NCBI GenBank assembly: GCA_027382625.1
Contig: JAJKFJ010022083.1
Location: 1-64,000 of the forward strand
Length of the DNA: 64,000 bases
Source of the DNA: Tetmemena sp. SeJ-2015
Taxonomy: Eukaryota > Ciliophora > Spirotrichea > Sporadotrichida > Oxytrichidae
Direction: 5' to 3'
Below, piece after piece: positions 49,691-63,100 of the stretch; within the stretch, counting starts at the first letter, position 1; every line of letters starts with the position of its first letter. The position numbers and the translations under genes are program-made. The notes beneath the pieces were generated by a model. The model was not told the DNA's origin. It saw only the letters and a program-made list of their open reading frames with translations, and did not search any database.

Positions 49691-50721
49691 ATTTAATAAT
49701 TTATTTTTATTGAATGATATAATTTGTATGCTGAAAATTTGTATGGCAATAATTTTGAAGCAATAATCTTGAATTTAATTTTAAAATAATGATTTGTGTA
49801 TTTATATTAATAATTATTTATCAAGTTGATTAGAATATACAGTTGGACTAATTATAATTTGAAAATTATTAATTCAATTACTGATATAATTTTATTGATG
49901 TTAAGTTTAAAAAAAGCAAATGAATCTAATAAGAATCAGTTGAATATTTGCTTTATATCTATAGCAGATTGTATTTGATTCTAAATAAGCAATTTATCTT
50001 TTTAATTTGTAATAATCATAACAATTACTTACCAAAATTTACGATGCGCTCATAATAATAAAATTAAAATTCTAGTGCTACCTGATTTAGCATAGTATAA
50101 TCTTTTAACTTATACCAAACAAAAAAGTAGCAAGTATTATTTTTATTAAAATATTTGAGAAGGTGAATTTTAAACCATTCAAAACTCGATAAATATTTAA
50201 TTTGTTAAAGTCAAAATAATACTCAGTTATAACTAATAGTAATTCGGAGATGATCAAAAGTATACAAAATATGAAAATGAAATTAATTATAACTCAAAAA
50301 TTTATTTTCAAATTATAAATTAATAATTATTAATTTTATAAAGTCTAGATAAAATTAATTTTATTAAAAAAAAAGCAACATACAAACTATATAATCGATA
50401 AATTATTTTGTAATGAACTCTTATTATATTAAGCATTTTATATTGGAAAATTGATTAAAAATAAATGATTAGATGAAATAATTAACATTATAGAGCAAGT
50501 TTAAATTACTTATTCTGAATCTTAAATTTGTTCTAGAAAAAATATAAGATGCTATTATTGAAGCACATCAATAGGGCTGCTCTGTTGTAATTAATTATTA
50601 CATATATTTATGCCACCTCGATTTTGCTTTACTGAGTAGAAACTCAGTTTTTACTGTATATAGCCAGTGTTTTTAAAACTTACACAAGTTTAGATAATTT
50701 GAGTTGAATTCAAGATTTTGA
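49691..50721. other. AT-rich stretch without recognised features
   Basis: No supported feature. Confidence 0.4.
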
Positions 50722-50913
50722 GAATGCTGGTAGCAAAGAGAGAATTCTATGATTACTTTTGTAGAAATCAGAGTGATAGTCAAAAGTTAAATTAAATACA
50801 TTCAGCAAAGGTCAAAATTCTCTCCACATCCTAAAAATAGTTCTGAATCAATCTCCTATATTAAAGTCCCATAATCTGCTTAATTTTAGAGTGAGAAAGA
50901 TAAAATAGAGTGA
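50722..50913 (+). CDS. Short coding segment, 63 codons
   Basis: TGA-free; reads ECWQQRENSMITFVEIRVIV, then QIKYIQQRSKFSPHPKNSSE, then YIKVPQSAQFQSEKDKIE. It lies 280 bp upstream of the cysteine-rich gene's first recognised segment and could be a 5' piece of it, but this is unproven. Confidence 0.4.
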
Positions 50914-51191
50914 AGTTAGCTGTAATCATGACTAGCTCGCTAGAATTAAACTGATCTCGCTAAAATAGAGACCAGATAGGTAAATATAGAGAGAGCTAGA
51001 TAATTTTAGGAGGTATTTTAAAAATACAAGCCCTATATTAAAATGCCTATCTCTCCAGTAAATTTATTGGAATTATACCTTTTCATTTATTAATGTGATT
51101 TAAAAAATAATCCCATTTTTTATTAAAAATTGATGATATGATAGGAAGTAATAAATGATTTTATATAATAAATAAAAAGTTAATTAATTGA

Positions 51192-54100
51192 TTAAAGTAA
51201 TTTATGATTTAATATTCTCTGCTAGGGAAGGGGTTGTACTTTAGAATAGGTTCAAGTTAATCTACTGTAATTATGAAGAGCATGAAGATCTACAAGTATG
51301 CTAGGTTGCAAAATGAGTATTAATTTAGTATTTAAAATGATGACTTGGATACAGATGTGTATGCAGGGAGCTAATGCTCACCATTAGGAACATAACCAGC
51401 TTGCGACATCTGTCCAAGAGAAACAGGAGTCATTTATAATAAAATTAGTCTGCTTGAGCACTTGCCCTTTAAACACATATGGTCCAAACTGCTCCCCTTG
51501 TCATCCCATGTGTGGCCATTCATTACTCAATTTTTTTAATTTTTAAACAATTTTGCATTATTCTAAATAAATATTTGTAATATAATAATTTACTCATAGG
51601 GTATCAATCATTTATGGAAACCATTAAAATTAATAACGCGCATTATCATACCTATGAATAAATTATGAAATCAATAGATTGAGTTCATAATATTTTATGT
51701 AATAATTATAAGATATAAAATAATTAATTTATAAAATATCACTATTCCTTTTTATTTCGAAGTCGAGAACTTAAAATAATCAAGTATCAATTTATCCTAA
51801 AAGTGAATCAAGAAATTAAAATACTATCAAAATATTAAGTTTATCTTAATGCTATGAGCCATAGACTAAAATATTCTTAGTCTCCTACTTTTAATCAAAG
51901 TGTTTAATAATAATTTTATAATTTTTAATGATTGAATAAAACAGGCTTGTTATGAGCTAAAAGTAAGTAAGCCTCATTGATCCTAAGAATGGAAGCAATA
52001 GTAGCCTTGATTTATATAATTATTCCTTAAATTTGTTCATAAATTATGTATTCATTTCTAAGTAAATTTATTGCTCTGATTGGAGTATTTGTAATCCTTA
52101 TCAATGAATAAAATTTTAAGAATATTTTATTTTTTTTAAAAATTGAGAAGATATTAGTTTCTTTTTAACAAGGAAATATCTGTTAAACCAGAAAAGAGAA
52201 ACATTTTAAGAAAATAAATAAAAAATTTTATTATAAAAAAAAAAATTTTTTTAAGTTTTAATATTTTATTAAATAAATAATATGGAAAAAAAGGGTTGAA
52301 AATATATTGTTTTTTGTTAGAAATGGATCCACTGCAACTTATTCTTAATTTCGAAACCCTTTAAATTCATTTTAATTATAAATTTCATTTTTTTTTTTTA
52401 TTTTTTAAAAAAAAATTTTTTATTACAAAAAGAGTTTTAAATAATTTTTTTTTAAAATTTTTATAAAAATCAAATTTTTTTTAAAAATAAAAATATCTAA
52501 AATATTAATAATTTTATGATACATTTTATCCTTTTGAGTTAAATAATGATCCGCTTCATATAAATTAAATTTAAATGAAAAAGTGTAAATTTTATAATTA
52601 GTTAAAAATATCTGATTCTAAATAGATTTTATAATGAACTAATTCAAAAATACTAGCTCTTTAGCTAATTTATTTTTAATTAAAATTAATTATAAGAATA
52701 TTCAAGAGTTAAATATATAGTATATATTTTACTCATATTAATAAAAATATAGGGAAGATAATAATAGATTATATCGACATTTATTTCAGAAAAACAATTT
52801 ATTTACAAATGAGAAAGAAAAGACAAGAAGAGTCATTGTGTTTGTAAGCAATCTATTTTTAGTTCTACTGCGAGTTTATTGCTAAAGATTAGATGATTTA
52901 TCGTCTCTATTTAACTCTGAGTTTGCAATTTTAATTGAAAACTTTGCTATTATTATTGTCTGGATCCCAAAATTTATTAGGAATAATTTACCTTAAACTG
53001 TGATTGGAAAAAGAAGGTACGCTGGCTTTTAAAATTCCTGAAAAATACTGAAGTCTGAATTAGAGTTCAAGGCGGATTCAATGTTTTTATATTTGTGAAT
53101 GAAATCCCATTATCATTAATTTAATTTATAATTTAAAGACTTAATTTATTTTCAATTGAAGAAGTAAAATTAATATCTTTTGTATTTCGAATAATGATTT
53201 CTTGATCATCTATTCATATCCACCCTATTGTATGGCAAATTTTATATATATTTAAAAGTGAAATTGGAATATTATAATAATTGAATAAATAAAAGTTTTA
53301 TTATAAAATTAAGATCTTTATTTAAGAATGTGAAGTATTTTTATTTAATTCTTTTTAATTAATTTTATAAATTTTAAAATCAGAAGCTGATTTTAGTTAA
53401 ATCAGATTCTACAAAATACCATATAAATCATAATAAGAAGTTTTACACTACTATTTTGAATTTTTGAGACAGTATTTTTTAAAAGTAAAAAATGCATGAA
53501 TATAATAGGTAAAATATCAAAAGCTTGAAATTTTAAAATAATTGTGGTGATAAGTTTATTACAACACGAGCACAATGGCATGCTAGAGTTGCCATGCTAA
53601 CTGCGCCACTTGCTATGGCCCAAACTATTATCAGTGTACAAGTTGCATTACCACCACTTATTTCTTCAATGATACTGTATGTGCCACAAATTGCCAGGAT
53701 CCAGTCATCAAAATCATTTAACTCAAATTTAATTCAAACATATAAATACACAAATAAATAAACAACAAATATAATTAACAAATTCTTAAAATTAAATCTC
53801 TTTAAAGGAAAATTCAAAATTAATCAAAATTTGTTTAAAAATTTTATTTTAAAAGGTAAAATTAACTTATTTTATTTTTTTCATAAATAATTTTTAAAAA
53901 ATTTATTATAAAATAGGAGAAGTATTTTCCAAGTTTAAATAAATAATTTCTCGGTTATATTTTAGCTTTAAATTTGATATAATGTTTTTATGTACGGAAA
54001 TTAAGATTAATTAATATTCTGTTTTATTAAAAGTAAATATATTTATGCAATAAATATATTTACTGAGAAATGAAGAATAAAAAAAATTACATATAAATTT

Positions 54101-57100
54101 CTTATAGTATAGGATTGACGTATATTAGGGGTAATTCTTGATAAATACATTACACAATCCTAAGGTAGACTGAAACTTTATCGCCTATCTTAAATGCATT
54201 TCTATATACCTTGACATCCTTTAACTGCTTCCATCTCCACCTCAGGCGCTTCCACATAGTTTGGAACCTCGTCGTAGTTTACGAGAATGAACTTGTTGGC
54301 TTCAAGCATAAACTCCAGGTCAAGCTAAGTTGATTTAATTAGAATTCGCTATTGCATTGCCTACTTCTCCCAGTCGTTTCTCTCGCTTCCTTGATAGCGT
54401 GGATTCAATATTCTGTCTTGCCTGCGGCACTTCCATTTGTAATAATACTTGCACACCCTGCGCTTTATGTCCTGTAACTTAGGCAGCAGTCTCCTTAACC
54501 CAAATACTGCGCACTCGATGATGGTGACCTTGCGCGCAGAAGCCTTTCTCATTGACTTGTTGAGATCCTCGTAGGCGCCCAGGATCTTCTCTGCCCCTTT
54601 CACCAACTTAAACAGCTCGCATAAGTTCTTCTCAATTCGCAATCCTATGTCTCGCCATTCCACTTGCTTCATCCAATCGGCATATTTTATGGTAACCTGC
54701 CGTTGCTTATTTGTAATACCAGTTACCGAGAATCCTCCGAATGATCCTTCGAATTTATAGACTTAGGCTCGCTTGGAGTGGGATTAGCGCGCCGAGAAAC
54801 TCTGTGCCACCAATCTTAGCAAGTAGTTCCTCTAGTTGCTTATGTTTGCGCAGATCTTCTTCAAATCATTTTCAAAGTCTTTGAGTTCTGTGTGAAGGGG
54901 TGGGGGTGTAATGTTGGACTTTGACTCCATAGTCTCAAATGTCTTCTTGAGCTTTTTCCCTTGAGTCGCTTCGCTCGATTGTGAATAGCGAGGGAATCGT
55001 CGAAGGCGAAAGTAGACTGCCTGGACTTCTCGCTCGCTTAACATTCGCTCAGTGATCAACTGCTATTAAATCTGAATGACCTCCACCTTCTCTTCCTCCT
55101 AGTCGTCAATTTCTATCTCGATCTCATAGAGGCGGTTCAAGATTGCTTGAGTTTGTAACCCAGCAGAGGACGGCGGCGTCTAAGACTCTGGCTGATGCTC
55201 TTGCCTTGGCCTAGATACCTGCATTTTCCCTTTGCTCCAGATTGCAAGTGATCTTATTTTGAGTGGAGAAGTTTCCCCCTTTCCCAACTGCTCGGAGCTC
55301 ATTTTTATATTTCTACCTTCCCTCTCTGCAGATTGATTTCACTTTCTCAAGGAGGCCTCTCATTCTCTTGTTCCGGTTTTCTCCCTCGACTCGAATTTTT
55401 TTGCGCTCCTCAAGTCGGAGGGCGCCCTAAAGTTTACAAGATCTTTCCCTTGGAAGCCTCGAGTTTTTGGACGGAGCTTGTTGAGTTTCTTTGCGGGATA
55501 GGTTTGTGTGGCGTTTTGGCAGGGGGCAGAGCTGTGGACTTCCTGATTTCAAAGGTCTCAAAGCCTGGGCGGCGCGGGATTCCCGGCTTTTGACCCCTTA
55601 GCAGCAAATGGGGGAAAAAAGGGTTCTTTATAGTGGATGGCTTCGATCGTATGTTTTTTTCTCATCAACTCACCAAGAGAATTTTCCACTGCGAGGAGGG
55701 CCGACTAAAACTTCATAAAAGTTTTTTTCTTAGAGTTTTTAAGATTTCTTAAATTTTGCTGTTGCACTCTGGCCGTGCCTTTGGTATCTCAGGGAGAAAC
55801 CCCGATTTAGGGTGCCGACCCTTGCCGGGTTTTCGTGCTTGGTCCGTGAATAAAAATTTCATGCTTGCGAAGGGGTTCGTGTCATCCAAGACGAGGGTGG
55901 AGTGGTAGCGGTTGACCGGGGAGATGGGCCAAGGGGTTTTCCAAAATATTCCAGTTTGGCTGGCCCTTTATCATCTTTTTGATCAAATGTATCTTCATTT
56001 CAGAGGGGAAGAGGGTTTCCCCTCGACTAACCCCTGCTTTGGACTAAAATTGGGCATTGCTGACTCTTAAAAGGGCTTGGCTGAGCTGGGGGAGGTCGTC
56101 GTGGCTTTAAACGGACTCAAGATATAAGGGGGCGGAAACCCGCCAGGGGGAGGCGGTGGTTTGGGGGGCGGCCCCGCATTTTTTTTGATTTTAAAAATGA
56201 TCCGTTTAAAATTTAAAGGGAAGGGGGTGTTGGTGGGGGGGGGGGGGGGTTAGGATTCCCAAAAATTTTAATTAAGGAGGGGGGGGAAAGGTTTCCCGAA
56301 AATTTAATTTTTCCAATGAATCGCTGTTAAATTTCTAACTTTTACTCTACTACTACCCACTACTCTACCTTTCTATCTACTACATTCTACTACTCCCACT
56401 ACTACTACTACTTACTTTAAAAACTTCCCCCTTATTTTTATTAATTACTAAATAACCCATCAATTTTCCTTTAAATTTTTTTTGAAAATTCCCGGGTTTT
56501 TGGGGGAACCCTTTTATTTCATTAACTATTGCCAATTTTTGGGGGCCAAAACTTTAAAAGTTAAAAAAGGGGGTTTTTATTAAAATCAATTTTTTTTAAA
56601 AATTTTTAAAATTTAAAAAAAAATTTTTTCCCTTTTAAATTTTGGAATTTTGGAATTCCAAAAAGTTTTGAAATTGGCCAAATTTTTTTAGGTTTGTAAT
56701 ATATTTTAAGATTCCATTTAATGGTAACAAGAAACCAAAAATAATTTAAAACTACAAGGTCCTTTTAAAAAAAATTCCCCAAATTTAAAAGCCCAAAATT
56801 TGAATTTATTTATTTTTTTAACTAAAAATTCCCCTTTTAAAATTTAAAATAACTTAAAGTCATACACTGGACGTAAAATCCTTATCTTTAAATGATTAAT
56901 GAGAAAATGATTTGAATGTAATGGTGATACATATATTAAATTGGTATGAGTATTAATATAGTTATAGTACTATGGAGTAACTGAGACTATAAAATCTGTT
57001 GCGGTTAAGACTTGTAAGAAGTGTCATTTGTATTGCTCAGTTTGTTCTGGAACTCTAAATACGCAGTGTTCAGCGTGTAACACCGGATATTTCTTGCAAA

Positions 57101-60100
57101 ATACTTCCATCTGCTACTCCACTTGTCCAGATGGCTAGTACCCTGACACAGCCACCAAAAAATGTCTTCCATGCCATACTTCATGCAATATAATATATAT
57201 ATTCTATCGAATAATGCAATAAAATAGTTAAATAAAATATGCAAGACTTGCACAGGACCTGCAATTAATAATTGCACAACTTGCACAGTAGCTACAAATG
57301 TGCAATAGGATGGAGTGTGCTAGGCTAATTGCAATACAGGATATTTCTCTAATGATGTTAAAGTTTACTCAAATACAAATATTTCTAAATTACATCTCAA
57401 ATTTATATTTTTATTAGATATAATTTAAAATTTATATGTTAATTTTAGTCAGAATTTAGATATCTAAATTAAAAAATAAAAATAAGTTACTTTGAAAATA
57501 CATATTTTTAAATAGAAAATTTATATTTCGAATCATCTAGCAAAAATTATAAAATTTACATTGCTCAAAACAAAGGACTTTTTTTAAAACTTTAAATCAT
57601 TCATTAAATTTTAGTATATTTAAAATATACCTAAAAATAAGCTATAAATAATTTTATAATTTTTGCAAATTTATTAAAGTATGATAATAATCCTTTATCG
57701 CGAATTGATTTTTTTCATTAAAAACTTGCAATTATTATCCCCTTCTTTGATTGGAGCTTGATACGTGATTGACCTGTTTTAAACTCTAGAGTAATTCTTG
57801 ATGCTTCAAAGTTCAAGCCATGCATATCCTGTAAATGCTTCTCTTTGTTGCAATTAAGTTCTATAACTTAACTATTATGTCTCTCGCGCCAAAGCGAAGC
57901 ATTCTGAAGGTAGTGCCTAGCTCACATTCAGTTAATTATGCTTCCCATTCTTGATTTGCTCTGTAATTTTGCTATAGGCAATTTTAGGTGGGCTTAGTGA
58001 TAGAGGAAAGGGATAAGTTTAGGAGAAGGCCTGAAATGATATTTCAAGTTTTGGCCTCGCCAATTTGAGCGTGAAAATTTTCCAAATTTAGCTAATGACT
58101 TATACCCTGAGAATGTTTTCAGTAGCCTTCTATTCTACTCTAAAAAGGGACATCCCCCTTTGATTGAGCAGCTTCTAAATGAGTTTGAAGTTTCTGCACC
58201 AAAGATCCATTTAAAATTTATAGTATCTGCATCCTTTTAAATAGCACTGTACAGAGAAAACTACACTCATACGATTCTAGACTTCCTTAAACTGTTCATT
58301 AAAATGCATTGCAGTTTCTAGCTAATTCTTTGCATAACACTTGGTTTTTCACAATCCAATTTTCAAGTGTGGCAGTCTTTCATGATTATCTTCAAATCAT
58401 AGAGTGGCCGTGCTCTATAAAATAATCTCTAAATGGTTAAAGATGTATTAGGGAAACTAATACAATTAGGATTAATCGTTCAATCTCTGAGTAAATAAAT
58501 CATTCCATTTTAAAACCACGAGATGAATCTTCAAATTTAATTAATTAACAGTTACTTATAGAAACAGCAATTAGTGAAAAGGCCTTCATTTTCTTGCTAT
58601 AATCTTCCTTATTCTTGATATTTTATATTAAAAATAGAATTAATATAAAGAATAATAAAATTTTATTAAATGATATTGATAAATTAATTAAATTAGTTTG
58701 CAGCCTTTGTAATTCTGCTTGCAAAACCTGCACTGGAGTTGGGAATGAAAAATGTCCCTCTTGCAATTATTTTTAAACACAGGATACTACTAAAGATATT
58801 AATTAATTTAAACTTACTTACAATGGCTAAGCACCACCTGCCTCACTTCCTGTTAAGATGGATACTACAAAGACAATAGTACTATTAACCAATTGTAAAT
58901 AATAGCATATATCATATAAGAGTGCATAGATTTAATTAATATTTTTATTATTTCTATCACAAATAATTTAAAATAAATTAATTATGAAAATCATTATTTT
59001 TATTTAAATAATATAATTGAGAATTAAAGACATAATCGATGATCAAATTCTTAAGAAAAACAAAGAGAAGAAATCTCAGAAGCCTGATTCTTATAATATT
59101 ACGTTTTAATTAGCTAATTAATTTAATTTTAATGTGGTCTTTAACTTCTTAGTTCTCAAAAAGTTGAAGGAGACTGGTGAAACTTTTGTATTGTAAGAAT
59201 GCAATTTTAGATTTGACTACAACTAAAACTCCCTCCTTTCCAAAGAAAGCATTCTTCCAGACCAACAGAGGATTATCTTCGCAGGCAAGCTTAACCAAAA
59301 AGTAAATTATTTCAAATTTTGAACACTTTTGACAGAAAATCATGGAAATCACTCTCGATAACAAGAATATCATTGTCTCATTACAATACCCAAAAGGGCT
59401 TTGCTCACAACAGCTTAAAACTCAGGAACATGCTTTGGTATGAGTTCAAAATATTTATCTAAAGTTTTTCAAGAAAATTTCTTTACAAAAATATGCATTC
59501 AACCTCTCCCTTCATAAATAATTAAAAATATTAACTATTAAAACTGTCAAATATATTAGATATCAATTTTTTAAAAGTTGATCTCTACTAGATCAGTTTC
59601 TACAACCTACGATTATACATTAAATTCTCTAAAATATTTGGTATTGCAATAACAGTTGTTTGCAATGTCATTACTCTTAAATAAAATTCTTGTAACACCT
59701 GTTCTGCTGGAGGTCCGGATTCTTGTGTGAAGTGCACCTCTGGATATTTGAAACGAGGTTCTTATTGTGTTACTTAATGTGCAGATGGTGAGTTCGAAAT
59801 TAATGGAGAGTGCAAATCTTGCGATTCAAAATGCTCATCCTGCTATGGTACTCAAGACACTTAATGCTACACTTTTAGCAATGTATTTTAATTCTTGCGC
59901 TGAAAATGTTCTATTGCATTAGGTAAAACTTTTTAATGAAAATAAATAAAATAATTTATTTAAGATGAGGTCTAGGCTATTTTTTAATTAACTTTGCATA
60001 ATTTAACTGAGCAATAACTGGGCTTGGTTACTATTATCTAAGTGATTAGTGCCTTGTAAAGTGTCCTGAAGGATTTTTCCCTGATAATCTGAGAAGAGTA

Positions 60101-63100
60101 TGCTTAAAATGCCCCTCAAACTGTGCTACTTGCATCAGTGCTACTTATTGCACATCTTGCATATATGGTCCTTACCAACTTAATAATGGTGAATAAATAA
60201 TATTTATTTGAGAATGCACCTATTTCACTTGTCTCGACACATTTATAAAATTAACACTCAATATAGGTCAATCAAGCCTATCCTGTCTTGCTATGGCTGT
60301 GACAATTCTTGCTTAACTTGCCAAGGATTCAGCAAGTTTGACTGTATTTCATGTCGTGCTCAGGACCAATTTTTGAGCTAGCAATATATATTAAATTATT
60401 AAATCTTGATTTTTATCATAATTATTATTAATGCCTTTCGTGTGACTAATAACCAGGCATGACTTATCCAAGTGATGGTAGCTCTACTTCTTGTGTTGAG
60501 ATTTGTGCATTAATATAATTTATTTAAGTTTAATAAATATGTGGAGATGGTTTTAACTATGGTTAAGTATAATGCGATGATGGAAATATTATAAATGGAG
60601 ATGGCTGCTCTTCCAAATTAATACAATATTTTTAATGTACGATTGAGAGTGGATTCAACTGTACCTCAGGTTCTAAATTCAGTCCAAGTGTGTGCATGGA
60701 TAACTAAAACCCAACACCAAGAATAAGTTTGGTTGGATCTGATAATTCAGTTTATGTCTCCTTCGACGAAGAAGTTTACTTGCAGCAAACCCTTAGCACC
60801 TCCAACGTTCTTATTTTAAATTATTGAAGTGAGTGGCCCCTAAGGAACTTACAAGTTCGATTGGATGCTTAAGGATGAGTACAAAACTTCAGCAGCCGTC
60901 TAATTGATAGCCTTTAAACTAGACTTCTATACATCAGTAAAGGGTAGTCAAATGGAAACTGTGAAAGTATAATTCCTGAGTGATTCTGTCTATGTATTTA
61001 TTATAAAATTGAATTTAAGTAGATGCAACAGGAAACGGGCTTGTAACTATTCCACTTTCTTCTTATTTGAACAAGTATGACTATATCGATCCAGCTACTA
61101 AGGCAAACTTGGATTCTGCTTCAAGCACATCTATAATGGCAACTTATGGTGTTGTAGCATTAAACTTAGTAATATCTTAACTATTTGGTGGTTCAATTGC
61201 AGCTATGTGGACCATGGTCAATACTCTCCAACTAATGTCTCTGCTTCCCCTATGCAACGTTCCTTACTAAATATTAATTACCCAACTATAGTAATTATGG
61301 TTCTATAAAAGATGCTCACAACTCATGGTGAGTCAACGATGATTCCAAATGTTCCCTACACTTATCTAATTGACCGAAGTGGCTCTGCTGTCAAATTAGA
61401 AAGAGCACTTAATACTAGATTTAGTGATTACGGATGGGAGATCAGTAACTTTTTGTATTTAAGTGGAAGGAAGATAGTACTCTGGACTACACTGATATTT
61501 GTTAGAATTTTAAAATTGTGTACCCAATAGTTTGGTATATGAAAAGAAAGTATGCTGATAAGCACAAGCTTTGCAGACCTTGGGTTAAGATTGAACAAAA
61601 GTTCAGATATACTCTCTTGCTTAGAGGAGTAATTATGTCTTACGTGTCTATGTATTTGGCATTCATACTAGGCATATTCAAAATGAATCTTACAACCATG
61701 GAAAACTCCATATTTTACAGCATTTTATATATCTGCCTTCACAGCAATAGCATTTGGAATAAATAAATTAAATCTTGCTAACCTATTTGCCCATATTGCT
61801 AATGAACATACTTCAAAGAAACTATGAGAAAATCCAAACTGAAAAGTTTATGATATAGTACTCTACAATAGTGAAGGAAGTAGACCTGTCCCACCCAATA
61901 AGATACATGTACTATCCAGTTTTCCTAATGAGAAGAGCATTATTTGCAATACAGTTAGTGATTTTTGCAGAATCACCAAAACAGTAAATAGGTGTGATGT
62001 CATTCACTGCTCTAGAATATTATTTATTCTAGTGATGATAATCTATGTGATAGTGATTAAACCTCAATAAGATGTATTTAAAATATTTATAGATAGGACT
62101 ATGATGATATTGACTGCTCTAGGTGAGGGACTGATAATGTTTTTACACTTGTTCTCTTTGTTGTTCCTACAGGAGAACTTAACAGACGAGAAAGCAAATT
62201 AATACGGCTGGCTTATGCTAGTCACGATTGGGCTCTATATTTATAGATTATTATGAATTACCAAATTAATATAGAGAAAGTGTTTTTATTGTGAGCAACT
62301 GGATAATAATAGTGAGACTGACAATTGCCTAGCTGAGAGAGAAATGGAGGGACTACAAGTAAAACAAAATTACCAAGAAGAAGAAAGAAGAAGATGACAA
62401 AGAGTATTTCAAATGGAAAAAGAAGAGACAGATCAAGCAGGTCATTCAAGCTCATATTGAGAGAGAGCAGATTATTATCAACTTTTTTTTAGATGCTTAA
62501 TATGATGGAGTAGAAGCAGAGAGAAAGACAAATGAAAAACACCTTTGCATTTTATTTGGCTAGACAGAGGAAATTGATGATATGAAAAATCTTCCTCATT
62601 ATAACAGCTTCCGCCCAACTGAAATGGGATATAATCAATCCCCTTAATAATATAATCCTCTGATGATGAATAGCCCTGCTCATGGGTACGATCACTTTAA
62701 CTTCTAAATGCAGGCAGAAGAGGCCTAAGACTAAAGCTAATATCTGAATCTGCCCTCTGTGAGACCTAAATCTTAATTCGCCAGCCCTTTTTCTCCCTAA
62801 CATAGTATGGGTTCAAACAGATCAAAGTTCGGGTAAGTAAATGATTTGAACGAGGGTCAAGGAATGGGTCCCTAGGATTAAGAATTTGGAATGTAACAAC
62901 TAGTAAATGAGGATGGAAATGACGAGTAAATGACCAATAGAGAGGCTTATTTTAATGCAACTGGAACTCAGCTGTTCCAAAAAGATAATTAAGAGGATCA
63001 AAATATTAATTCTAGTTCTCCCATTAATGAAAACAACTATATTCCAGAAAACTAACATGATAATCATCAGAATTAACCAAATTAATTCACCCTAGACATA

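Larger units (their letters stand above)
53704..57003 (+). other. IES, 3.3 kb, pointer GT, hosting another gene-like frame
   Basis: GT at 53704 and 57004 joins CATNCQDP to VKTCKKCHLYC. A 2-bp pointer is weak alone, but the joined repeat is exact. It contains the minus-strand frame 55302-53881 and a GC-rich, partly unreliable stretch. Confidence 0.6.

Noticed and set aside
57183..57240. Spliceosomal introns instead of IESs as the explanation for the gene breaks
   Set aside because: Most breaks lack GT-AG ends, many are only 10-25 bp, and each has a direct repeat with one copy kept. An intron is plausible only at 59310-59343 and 63899-63950.
58040..58618. Plus-strand 192-codon TGA-free frame in the 1.33 kb IES
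   Set aside because: Readable, but Phe/Leu/Ser-heavy. The overlapping minus-strand frame has balanced charge and a natural TGA end, so I annotated that one.
59901..59903. TGA decoded as tryptophan
   Set aside because: An in-frame TGA in the cysteine-rich gene first suggested this, but a 22-bp CTT-bounded IES just upstream shifts the frame and gives a better cysteine pattern.
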